Source: Thermodesulfovibrionia bacterium (GTDB lineage Bacteria > Nitrospirota > Thermodesulfovibrionia > UBA6902). From it: a DNA stretch of 6,923 bases. Below the pieces are notes generated by a model, which saw nothing but the letters and a program-made list of their open reading frames with translations, was not told the origin of the DNA and made no database searches. The stretch is taken from the NCBI GenBank assembly GCA_947258735.1, contig CAMYJJ010000157.1:1-6923 (forward strand). The letters are read 5' to 3'. Positions 1 to 6,545 of this stretch are shown piece by piece (position 1 is the stretch's first letter; each line of letters begins with the position of its first letter). The position numbers and the translations under genes were made by a program.

Positions 1-307
1 ACTCATCCTTGAGCTGGTCCATTACAGCGCTGGCTCCGCGTACATGACAGGCAGTTCCTGTGCAGACCCTGACTATCTTTCTTCCGCGAGGAGTGAAATA
101 AAACTGTTTATAAAATGTTGCGGTGCTGTACACATCAGACATCGGGATATGGAGGTTTTTAGACAGCTTAATCAGCTCTTCCTCCGGAAGATAGTTGTGC
201 TCTTGCTGGATCTGCTGAAAAGCATGAATCAGGATACCTCTCTTTTTCTCTGATTCTGTTAAAACTTCAGCTACGTGGCCAAGTACCTCATTAGCGTTCA
301 GCGTCAT
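1..307 (-). CDS. nuoE: NuoE/HndA-like thioredoxin-fold [2Fe-2S] subunit, 3' end cut by the window
   Basis: This reading frame starts at the ATG at 305-307 and runs off the left edge after 102 codons. The protein matches the 24-kDa NuoE/HoxE/HndA family: an N-terminal helical region, then YLPEEELIKLSKNL (39-52), the segment SDVYSTATFYKQFYF (57-71) and CTGTACHVRGA (82-92). Cys82 and Cys87 form the first half of the family's four-cysteine [2Fe-2S] site; the second cysteine pair would lie outside the window. In this family the protein pairs with a NuoF-like FMN/NADH subunit and passes electrons between NAD(H) and ferredoxin, hydrogenase, formate dehydrogenase or complex I. The start overlaps the cooS 3' end by 17 bp, which suggests translational coupling and a redox job connected with CODH. 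The exact partner complex cannot be told from this fragment, so the symbol is a family label only. Family assignment is firm. Confidence 0.9.
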   Translation of the reverse strand, partial: MTLNANEVLGHVAEVLTESEKKRGILIHAFQQIQQEHNYLPEEELIKLSKNLHIPMSDVYSTATFYKQFYFTPRGRKIVRVCTGTACHVRGASAVMDQLKDE

Positions 308-2291
308 TTATACCTCCAACACCAGCATGCGGTGTAATTTCTCTACGTGCAGCCATATCCATGAGAACACGTTCAGCACCGAACTTGCCGGGCTCGTATT
401 TCCTCAGCTTGAGGGCCTCTCTTGCATTGTCGATATATTCGAGCGCCATGGCAAGCATTTTTTCCGGATCAGGCTCAAAGTGCATGGCTCCCATGTACCT
501 CTCCAACCAGACTTCGGTCATGATCTTTTCAACTTCCTTGCTTGAGCCTACCGGGGATTCTCCGCCGAAAATGACAGGAACTCCGGACGCTGCAAAATAG
601 ACGCCGATCGCAATGGCTTTTTCAGACATCCATTCGGGAGCAATACCGACAGCAGGCATACCACCTATCTCACCCGAGAGACCGCCTTCTTTTGCCATAT
701 TGGTAGCGATGGTAAGGATCCTTGAATTATCAACACATGCACCGAGGTGGAGAATAGGGGGGATACCTATTGCTTCACAGACCTCTCTGAGACCGGGACC
801 TGCGTTTTCCAGTGCCATTTCCGGAGTCAGATATCCGGCTGAACCGCATGCAGCTGAACCGCAGCCTGTGGAAACTATCAGCACATCGTTTTTAATTAAC
901 TCTCTGGCGATGTATTTATGGATACCTGTTGACGCAACCCGTGGATTGTCACAGCCGGCCAGTCCAACCACTCCCCGCACTCTGCCTGCTGCAATTGCAT
1001 CATTTAACGGTCTGTAAGAACCGCGCCACTTTCCGCCCTGCATATACTCAATGTATTCATCAGAGAAACCGCCGATAAGGGGGAATTTTTCGGTGATATG
1101 GCTTCCCTCTGTCTTTCTGTTCTGGTAATTGTCACAGGCCAGCTTTAATATCTCCTTTGCTGTCTCGTTAGGATGGTGTTCATCATGCTCAATGTGGACC
1201 GCGTCCTGGATCATAGCTTTACGGCTCGTTGTTATGATTTTTGTATGAAACTTTTTGGATATTTCAGTAATGGCCGGCATGATACACTGAACATCTACCG
1301 ATAGTGCATCAATCAGGCCTGTCATGATACCAAGCTCCTGATTTGTGAAACCGCCGGCAGTTGGGATTCCGTGTCTCATCAGGACTTCATTTGCCGTACA
1401 GCACATACCGCCGATATTAATTCCTTTGGCCCCTTTTGATTTTGCATAATCCATCATCTCCTGAGATGATCCTACTTCAATGATGGCTTCTGCAAGGGTA
1501 GGTTCATGTCCATGCACTACCATATTAACTTCATCTTCCTTGAATATTCCAAAACTCGCTTCAGCCTTTACGGGCATGGGTGTTCCAAAGAGAATGTCTG
1601 ATATGTCAGTTGAGATCATGCATCCGCCCCAGCCGTCAGCAAGGGCTGTTCGTAAGCCCTGGGTCAGGAGGTGGTCCGGGTCGTGATCAACACCGACAGC
1701 AGTACGGTGCATGGTTTCTACAACCTCTCTGTCTATCCCGCGGGGTGTTATTCCATATTTTTTCCATCTCTCCTGGGTTTTTTCCGGGGCCCTCTTGCAG
1801 TAGTTGAGTTCGCCGTTCTGGCGGCCGAAGTCCTGGAGAAATGTCTCAGCTACATCTTTAGCAACGTCGTTGACTTCCCTGCCTTCAAATTCAATTTCAA
1901 GGATACCTGCAACCTTGTAGAGTTTTCTTACATCCTTGATCTTGAAATCCTTTGTTTTGCCGGTAGCCACATCAAGGAGTGTATTGGCCATGTCCCGGGA
2001 ATGGTCTGAATGAGCAGAGGTACCGGCAGCGATCATACGTAAAAAATTTCTGGCTGCAACAGTACCGAGTCTGGCTCCGCACACGCCTCTTGCTTCTTCT
2101 TCAGCATTCTTGCCGATGAGCCTGCATGGTCCCATGTGACATACCCTGCAGCAGGCGCCTGTTTCTCCGATAGGGCAGGGTTTGAGATTTTCCGCCCGGT
2201 CAAAACATGTTTCCATTTCATGGGCCTTACCCCATTCAATTATTTCTTCAGCTGATGATCCTGCACTCTTAATTGGTTTATTGTTACTCAT
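291..2291 (-). CDS. cooS: Carbon monoxide dehydrogenase catalytic subunit (CODH beta subunit of CODH/ACS)
   Basis: This 666-residue cytoplasmic Ni-Fe-S enzyme, also called acsA, reduces CO2 to CO (or the reverse) and feeds CO through the internal tunnel to acetyl-CoA synthase. The N-terminus shows the D- and B-cluster cysteines in classic spacing: Cys39 and Cys47 (D), then Cys48, Cys51, Cys56 and Cys71 (B). His94 and His97 fit the proton-relay histidines of the family. Candidate C-cluster (NiFe4S) ligands are His262 in VHGHEP, the Cys297/Cys298 pair in GGMCCTANE, Cys336 in DVQCI, Cys447 in LAGCDNPR, Cys477 in STGCGSAAC and Cys519 in HLGACVDNSR. Lys558 in SEKAIAIG matches the catalytic lysine. 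Length is close to Moorella AcsA (about 674). The ATG at 2289-2291 follows a strong GGAGGT. Position just after acsB marks this as the ACS-associated CODH rather than a stand-alone CooS. No damage is seen. Confidence 0.97.
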   Translation of the reverse strand: MSNNKPIKSAGSSAEEIIEWGKAHEMETCFDRAENLKPCPIGETGACCRVCHMGPCRLIGKNAEEEARGVCGARLGTVAARNFLRMIAAGTSAHSDHSRDMANTLLDVATGKTKDFKIKDVRKLYKVAGILEIEFEGREVNDVAKDVAETFLQDFGRQNGELNYCKRAPEKTQERWKKYGITPRGIDREVVETMHRTAVGVDHDPDHLLTQGLRTALADGWGGCMISTDISDILFGTPMPVKAEASFGIFKEDEVNMVVHGHEPTLAEAIIEVGSSQEMMDYAKSKGAKGINIGGMCCTANEVLMRHGIPTAGGFTNQELGIMTGLIDALSVDVQCIMPAITEISKKFHTKIITTSRKAMIQDAVHIEHDEHHPNETAKEILKLACDNYQNRKTEGSHITEKFPLIGGFSDEYIEYMQGGKWRGSYRPLNDAIAAGRVRGVVGLAGCDNPRVASTGIHKYIARELIKNDVLIVSTGCGSAACGSAGYLTPEMALENAGPGLREVCEAIGIPPILHLGACVDNSRILTIATNMAKEGGLSGEIGGMPAVGIAPEWMSEKAIAIGVYFAASGVPVIFGGESPVGSSKEVEKIMTEVWLERYMGAMHFEPDPEKMLAMALEYIDNAREALKLRKYEPGKFGAERVLMDMAARREITPHAGVGGINDAER
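312..317 (-). promoter_or_regulatory. Ribosome binding site of the NuoE-like gene, inside cooS
   Basis: GGAGGT on the minus strand lies 4 nt upstream of the ATG at 305-307 and inside the cooS coding region. It supports this start, and it supports re-initiation by ribosomes finishing cooS. Confidence 0.75.
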
Positions 2292-2306
2292 ATAACCTCC
2301 ATAGTT

Positions 2307-2383
2307 AAGTACGTAAGTGCGTAAGAGCGAAAGTGCGTAAGGAAAAAACGTACGAACTTCCGAGCTTTCGCGCTTCCGAGCTA
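2307..2383. repeat. Opposed arrays of a degenerate octamer (consensus AAGNNCGN) forming a long imperfect inverted repeat
   Basis: Four octamers read on the plus strand: AAGTACGT (2307-2314), AAGTGCGT (2315-2322), AAGAGCGA (2323-2330) and AAGTGCGT (2331-2338). Four more read on the minus strand: AAGTTCGT (2352-2359), AAGCTCGG (2360-2367), AAGCGCGA (2368-2375) and TAGCTCGG (2376-2383). Opposed, the arrays give an imperfect stem of about 25 bp with roughly 18 pairs. Its core is the perfect 7-bp match GCGAAAG (2327-2333) with CTTTCGC (2365-2371). The centre holds an A/T run and the palindrome CGTACG (2349-2354). The element fills almost all of the 93-bp acsB-cooS gap, starting 1 bp after the acsB stop codon and ending just before the cooS ribosome binding site. 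The run of six T falls in the loop on the transcribed strand, so it is not a standard terminator. Function is unknown. Confidence 0.75.
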
Positions 2384-2384
2384 T

Positions 2385-4598
2385 TTAAAACATCGGGTCC
2401 ATTTCAAGGGCCGGGTGTCCGACGTTCGCTAAATGTTCCATTAATTTTTCCGAGTCTTCAGCAATTGTCTCATCACATATTTTGTCAAGAAGATCAGGTA
2501 CGCCTTCTTCTTCACACCTCTGCTTGAACTCCTCGGCAATTCTTTCTTTCAGGTTCTTTGTCATCCAGACGATCCTCTTTATACCGCCGTCAGCAAAAAG
2601 GAATTTTTTGCTTGTTATAAAGTTCACGCCGATTCCCATAAAGCCGGGGTTCTGTGTTCCTCCGCCAACCGTACCTGCAAGGGTAGAGAACTTCATGCCG
2701 ACAGGGGTCTCACCTGTATGACCTCTCTGAACGAGCATGATGCCATTGGCTTCAGGGATGATCGCTACAATGCATTCGAAGCAGCCGCATGATGTCATGG
2801 GGTTGTCCATGATGGTATAAAGGTTCAGTGATTCTACTGCGCCGGCTGAGTTGCTCTTGAGATACTCGTCAACACCTTCCCAGCGTCCCTGTTTCTCATC
2901 CAGTACGGTGCTCTTTTCTATCGGCTGGTTACCGCCGGTGGGATCTATTTCATAAGCGGCCTTGCAGTCAAGCCAGTTATAGGCCCCGCAGAGACCCAGA
3001 CGCTCAGGACTGATAACACATACATGTGAAGGGGCAAATGACTGACAGAGCAGGCAGGAATAATACGTCTCAACAGATTCATCTGTCAGACCTGCAAGCC
3101 TGTGGTCTCTCTCTTTGTAATTTGCCCGTGCCTGGTCCTGAAGCTCAAGCACGTCCTTTTCGTCAAAGTAGAGGGTGACCTGTACTTTATCAACAATAGA
3201 CTGAAACCTGTGATGCGACATGGTGTTATGGATGGTTCCGATATGTTCAAGGGTGATGCCATCCTTGTATGCCTGATTGCTTATTCTCATCCAGACGATG
3301 TCGCGCTGTCCCATATGCCACAGGCCCTGGGCTTCATTAATATTATGGTGAAGCTTTCTTTCGATAATCGCCTCAAAGTCACTCTGCATTTTTCTGCCTG
3401 CAACGTCTATTACGATACCGAGAGGCATTCTTCCGCCTGCCTTGTATCTCTCCTCAATATCAGTGCCGACCAGAATGACTTTTCCGTCTTCGATTTCTTC
3501 AAGCTCTTTTGTTCTGACCCATTCGAAAGCCGGTGTACGCTGACCGCCGAATTCAATAAACATATCATCTTTCCTGATACGCTCACCCTCAAAAGCAGGG
3601 CCGTAGGAAACAGGAATAGGGGGTTTGGCAACGGTAACTTTAAGACCTCTGACTTCAAACGCCCTCTGGACTATCTTGCTATGATCAAGTTCTACTTCAA
3701 CATGCTCGTATGTACAGACACCTGTAGGATGTATAACAGGGACTTCTGTATCACATATTGCCGGATAGCCGAAGTTGATTGCGCCTGCACCTGTTGACCA
3801 TTTAACGTCATCAAGCTCACCAAGTACCAGAGCAAATGCAAACACTCTGTCTTTAGTGTATTTGAGATGTGCCTTGTAATCACCCGGCTTGTTACCGCCG
3901 AATATCATTGATGCCCTTATGGACCAGTCAAGTGCATAGAGTGTATGTTCCGTATCAGGACCAAGAGGCACAATATAGGTGTCCCAGCCGAGTTCAACGT
4001 TTCTGGAAAGAAGCTGCTGCGTAACATTGGTCAGCTTGCCGTTTTTGTCTTTTGCCGTGCCGGACAAAAAGGTCAGGATGTTCTTTTCCTGGAGTTCTCT
4101 GACAATGCTCTCTGCAATTTCAGCATCAGGTGCAGCGCCGATAATGGCTGCAAATCCCGGCATTCTGCCGTCAACGAGCTGGATACCAAGGTTTCTCTGG
4201 ATCGTATCCGTAATAAACCCGTTATAGACATAACCGGTTTCAGGATCAGTGGCAGGTTCCTCTCCATTAAGATATCTCATTGCAAGGATAATTTCCTCAC
4301 AGAACAGGGTGGCCATGCCGGAATCCAGTGCTTCCCCAAGATAAGGCTTCCATAAGGTGTCATCTGGAGTGTCATGAAGCATCTCCCTTGCCATTTCAAG
4401 GGCGACCTTCATATCAGCAAGAGTCTTGACAGGAAATGCAGTCATTGCATATATCTGGGGAAGATAAAATGCAGTGTCAGGAAATTCAAATACAAAGTCC
4501 TTGCCTTTTTCAGCGGTTGCCTTATCAAGCATCTCCTCTGCTGTTTTAAAAAGACTGTGTGCAGCGCTAATAGCAGCAGTGGCTATCAATTTTGACAT
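2385..4598 (-). CDS. acsB: Acetyl-CoA synthase (CODH/ACS alpha subunit)
   Basis: This 737-residue subunit (Moorella AcsB is about 729) joins CO, a methyl group from the corrinoid protein and CoA to make acetyl-CoA at the Ni-Ni-[4Fe-4S] A-cluster. The four A-cluster cysteines are Cys515, Cys518, Cys527 and Cys537, with spacing 3, 9 and 10 as in Moorella (506, 509, 518, 528). The distal nickel motif is Cys604-Gly605-Cys606 in TSCGCFEC, also offset by exactly nine. Phe521 in QSFAPSH corresponds to the phenylalanine next to the proximal nickel. The N-terminal third fits the CODH-contacting, tunnel-bearing domain and the middle third the domain that binds CoA and docks the CoFeSP. The ATG at 4596-4598 follows AGGAGGT at normal spacing. 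It lies 83 bp downstream of the PerR-like gene and 93 bp upstream of cooS, its partner subunit. All key residues are present. Confidence 0.98.
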   Translation of the reverse strand: MSKLIATAAISAAHSLFKTAEEMLDKATAEKGKDFVFEFPDTAFYLPQIYAMTAFPVKTLADMKVALEMAREMLHDTPDDTLWKPYLGEALDSGMATLFCEEIILAMRYLNGEEPATDPETGYVYNGFITDTIQRNLGIQLVDGRMPGFAAIIGAAPDAEIAESIVRELQEKNILTFLSGTAKDKNGKLTNVTQQLLSRNVELGWDTYIVPLGPDTEHTLYALDWSIRASMIFGGNKPGDYKAHLKYTKDRVFAFALVLGELDDVKWSTGAGAINFGYPAICDTEVPVIHPTGVCTYEHVEVELDHSKIVQRAFEVRGLKVTVAKPPIPVSYGPAFEGERIRKDDMFIEFGGQRTPAFEWVRTKELEEIEDGKVILVGTDIEERYKAGGRMPLGIVIDVAGRKMQSDFEAIIERKLHHNINEAQGLWHMGQRDIVWMRISNQAYKDGITLEHIGTIHNTMSHHRFQSIVDKVQVTLYFDEKDVLELQDQARANYKERDHRLAGLTDESVETYYSCLLCQSFAPSHVCVISPERLGLCGAYNWLDCKAAYEIDPTGGNQPIEKSTVLDEKQGRWEGVDEYLKSNSAGAVESLNLYTIMDNPMTSCGCFECIVAIIPEANGIMLVQRGHTGETPVGMKFSTLAGTVGGGTQNPGFMGIGVNFITSKKFLFADGGIKRIVWMTKNLKERIAEEFKQRCEEEGVPDLLDKICDETIAEDSEKLMEHLANVGHPALEMDPMF

Positions 4599-4681
4599 CT
4601 CTACCTCCTGGTGTATGTTTCGTTCGATTTACCGGGTACAAATTTTTATGAAAATTGAGGCTTAAAGGTAATGAACTGCAG

Positions 4682-5080
4682 TTACTGACAATTACTGCAT
4701 TTACCGAAAAACTCAATGTGATTACCAGTTACATCAAATCCATCCATAAGATCCGTGGAAAGGTCCAGATTAAAGTCATTGAATATGTCTACAATGGTTT
4801 TGCAATCCGTACATATTAAATGATGATGAGGCTTTAGTTCCGGATCATACCTTTTCTTTGCAGGATCTATTTTAAGCTCCAGAATATTGTCTTTATTTTT
4901 TAAAGCTTCAAGGGTGTTGTATACTGTGGCAAAAGACATGGTAGGAAATTCCTTTGATACAGACTTATAAATGTCCTCTGCGGATGGATGACTTGTATTG
5001 CCCTCAAGAAAACCTAATATGGCAATGCGCTGCGGCGTTAACTTAATGTTTAAATGCCTGTACTTTTCCATCGTTGTCAT
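4682..5080 (-). CDS. perR: PerR-like Fur-family metalloregulator
   Basis: From the chosen start the protein has 132 residues. An N-terminal winged helix (LTPQRIAILGFL, then SFATVYNTLEAL as the recognition region) is followed by a metal-binding dimerisation domain. His31, Asp79, His85, His87 and Asp98 line up with the PerR regulatory-metal ligands His37, Asp85, His91, His93 and Asp104 of Bacillus subtilis with one constant offset of six. The two histidines oxidised by peroxide in PerR are therefore kept. Cys90, Cys93, Cys128 and Cys131 form the structural zinc site. PerR proteins are DNA-binding repressors that sense peroxide through bound Fe(II); Fur proteins sense iron. An ATG at 5084-5086 would add two residues but sits directly against the G-rich ribosome binding site, so the ATG at 5078-5080 is preferred; 5069-5071 is also possible. 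It lies between acsC and acsB with its own predicted promoter and Per-type box. The Fur family is certain; the PerR subtype is a strong inference. Confidence 0.92.
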   Translation of the reverse strand: MTTMEKYRHLNIKLTPQRIAILGFLEGNTSHPSAEDIYKSVSKEFPTMSFATVYNTLEALKNKDNILELKIDPAKKRYDPELKPHHHLICTDCKTIVDIFNDFNLDLSTDLMDGFDVTGNHIEFFGKCSNCQ

Positions 5081-5086
5081 ACGCAT

Positions 5087-5092
5087 CCCCCT
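5087..5092 (-). promoter_or_regulatory. Ribosome binding site that decides the PerR-like start
   Basis: AGGGGG on the minus strand lies 6 nt upstream of the ATG at 5078-5080 and abuts the ATG at 5084-5086 with no spacer. This favours the inner ATG as the start. Confidence 0.6.
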
Positions 5093-5110
5093 GGTTTAAA
5101 AATTATCATA

Positions 5111-5125
5111 TTAGAATCATTCTTA
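5111..5125. promoter_or_regulatory. Probable Per/Fur box in front of the PerR-like gene
   Basis: TTAGAATCATTCTTA is a 7-1-7 palindrome with one mismatched pair. It agrees with the Bacillus Per box (TTATAAT-N-ATTATAA) at 11 of 14 defined positions. Flanking TTATC motifs at 5103-5107 and 5123-5127 extend the Fur-like character of the region. It falls about 8 to 22 nt downstream of the predicted transcription start, a position where a bound repressor would block the promoter. This suggests negative autoregulation and, by read-through, effects on acsB and cooS. The match is seen directly; binding is inferred. Confidence 0.62.
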
Positions 5126-5138
5126 TCAATTGCCCTAT

Positions 5139-5167
5139 ATAATAATACTGCTATTGATTATAGTCAA
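5139..5167 (-). promoter_or_regulatory. Sigma-70-type promoter for perR and the downstream acsB-cooS genes
   Basis: On the minus strand TTGACT (5162-5167) and TATTAT (5139-5144) are separated by exactly 17 nt, each one base off the sigma-70 consensus. Transcription would begin near 5131-5133, leaving a leader of about 50 nt before the PerR-like gene. The promoter begins only 2 bp after the acsC stop codon, so the acs cluster seems to have an internal promoter here. Confidence 0.7.
5154..5167. promoter_or_regulatory. Possible FNR/CRP-family operator overlapping the -35 element
   Basis: The plus strand reads TTGATTATAGTCAA, a 14-bp palindrome with one mismatched pair. It fits the FNR-type pattern TTGAT-N4-ATCAA at 9 of 10 positions. 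Because it covers the -35 hexamer, whose own TTGAC supplies part of the match, it could be chance. If real, the position suggests repression. Confidence 0.35.
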
Positions 5168-5169
5168 GC

Positions 5170-6507
5170 CTATAAGCCCTTGAGATATGTTGGGAGCGCA
5201 TTTGCTTCCCTCGGTCCTACCGTAATCTTCCATCCCTCAAGCTTGTCCTCCAGCGCCCCGCTGAGAATTGCCACCTGTCCGGGCAGGATAAGCTCCTTTT
5301 TGCTGACCTGGTCACCAACGCCGCTTTCACTGATGAACTGGGCTATTTTTGCTGCAGTAAACTTGCCCGCTGCCCATGCAGTAAGGACAGAAAGGCCTTC
5401 ACAGTCCATAACTGCAAGCCTGCTGGGCACCTTACTGTTTTCAACTTCACCTGAAACGATAAAGTACGTAAGTGAGAAATTGGTTGTGATCATCAGGGGT
5501 GAATCAGCCGTAGGTTCGCTGATTTCATATATCTTCTGTTCAACCTGCATCGGGACCTGAGGATCAGTGTAAATGTTCTGTCTTACTGTGTACAGGGCGA
5601 GGTTTTTCCACTTCTCCACACTGCTAAGTACAACGATAGAAGCATACTTTGCAATTGCAACAGAAGCGATTGAGGTCTCAAGCATTGCATCGTCCCTTGT
5701 TACAAAATTAATAACAGGATAGCCAAGAGGCTTGAAGCTCTTTTTAAGGGCAGACCTTCTGATCTGAGTATTGTTTTCGATGATCTCTTTAGCTGTTTTA
5801 GCGCCTGAATCAAGGACGATGTCCTCAACACCAAGAACCTTGATCTTTTCTGTCAGGGCGCTCAGCGCCTCCAGTCCGTCTGCGCAGGCAACGATCGGAA
5901 CGCTGTTTTCCCTGGCAATATTGGCCATTGCCTCGGCGTTTTCATCAGTTGCACAATACATGAGGGGCTTTCTGGCAGCGACCGCTTTTACCGCGGCTTC
6001 AGCAGCGCCGGCATCTTTACAATTTAAAATGATGGCCGCATCTGGCGCTTTGTCAGCAACAAGCTTGACAGCAGCTTCATATGTGGCTGCGTCACCGGAA
6101 GCGCATTCAATGGAAATCGCATCTATTCTGAGTTTCTGACCTACTCTATCCAGTTCTGACGTGGCAACTTCTTCAGCCTTTGCTGCCAGCTCATCATTGC
6201 TTAACGTATCAGCTATATTAACTGCCAGTGCACAGGGATTAATAAATTTCTTGTCATGTCTGAACATGACGTTCTCACCGCCCATTTTAGCAGCCTTGTC
6301 TCCGCTGCCCAGGCTGAAAGACCTGATCGGCGGAGCTGAAGCCTCTCCCAATGCAGTTTTGGCTTCTTCAGAAACATCAGGGCATGCTGATAGTTCGACG
6401 CCTCCCTGTGCGAGCTTCATCGCAAAGGCAAGACATGTAGGGAAACCGCACTTCTTGCAGTTTGTCTTTGGAAGAAGTTTAAATATCTGGATTCCGGTTA
6501 ATGCCAT
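5170..6507 (-). CDS. acsC: Corrinoid iron-sulfur protein large (gamma) subunit
   Basis: This 445-residue cytoplasmic protein is the large half of the CoFeSP. It accepts a methyl group from methyltetrahydrofolate (via the AcsE methyltransferase) on a cobamide and hands it to the A-cluster of AcsB. The N-terminal [4Fe-4S] domain has Cys17, Cys20, Cys25 and Cys42, as in Moorella; this cluster reactivates the corrinoid by reduction. A TIM-barrel domain follows (roughly 60-320), including NFVTRDDAMLETS. The C-terminal corrinoid-binding domain (about 335-445) carries TTNFSLTYF, GLSVLTAWAAGKFTA and the ending VGPREANALPTYLKGL. Length is nearly that of Moorella AcsC. The ATG at 6505-6507 follows GGAGG at good spacing, and the gene lies 38 bp after the natural acsD stop codon. 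It ends just before the perR promoter. No defect is seen. Confidence 0.97.
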   Translation of the reverse strand: MALTGIQIFKLLPKTNCKKCGFPTCLAFAMKLAQGGVELSACPDVSEEAKTALGEASAPPIRSFSLGSGDKAAKMGGENVMFRHDKKFINPCALAVNIADTLSNDELAAKAEEVATSELDRVGQKLRIDAISIECASGDAATYEAAVKLVADKAPDAAIILNCKDAGAAEAAVKAVAARKPLMYCATDENAEAMANIARENSVPIVACADGLEALSALTEKIKVLGVEDIVLDSGAKTAKEIIENNTQIRRSALKKSFKPLGYPVINFVTRDDAMLETSIASVAIAKYASIVVLSSVEKWKNLALYTVRQNIYTDPQVPMQVEQKIYEISEPTADSPLMITTNFSLTYFIVSGEVENSKVPSRLAVMDCEGLSVLTAWAAGKFTAAKIAQFISESGVGDQVSKKELILPGQVAILSGALEDKLEGWKITVGPREANALPTYLKGL

Positions 6508-6545
6508 GTTAATCCTCCGTTATATATCGTAATTAATTATTGTGT

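Noticed and set aside
613..1017. A 134-codon plus-strand open frame opposite cooS.
   Set aside because: Antisense to the C-cluster part of cooS, with low-complexity composition typical of a shadow frame.
3102..3797. A 231-codon open frame on the plus strand, opposite acsB.
   Set aside because: It lies wholly antisense to a gene with exact A-cluster spacing, resembles no family I know and has no clear ribosome binding site. It is a shadow of acsB.
4641..4656. Inverted repeat AATTTT-TATG-AAAATT between perR and acsB.
   Set aside because: A short A/T-only hairpin with no GC stem and no match to a known operator; too weak to call a terminator or regulatory site.
5462..5474. AAGTACGTAAGTG, identical to 13 bases of the octamer array at 2307-2319.
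   Set aside because: It lies in a conserved coding stretch of acsC (SLTYF) and is not continued by further octamers, so chance similarity is likely.
6530..6539. Palindrome TAATTAATTA in the acsD-acsC gap, and a possible promoter around it.
   Set aside because: The AT-rich 10-bp palindrome is easily produced by chance, and the nearby -35/-10 candidates each match only about 4 of 6 positions.
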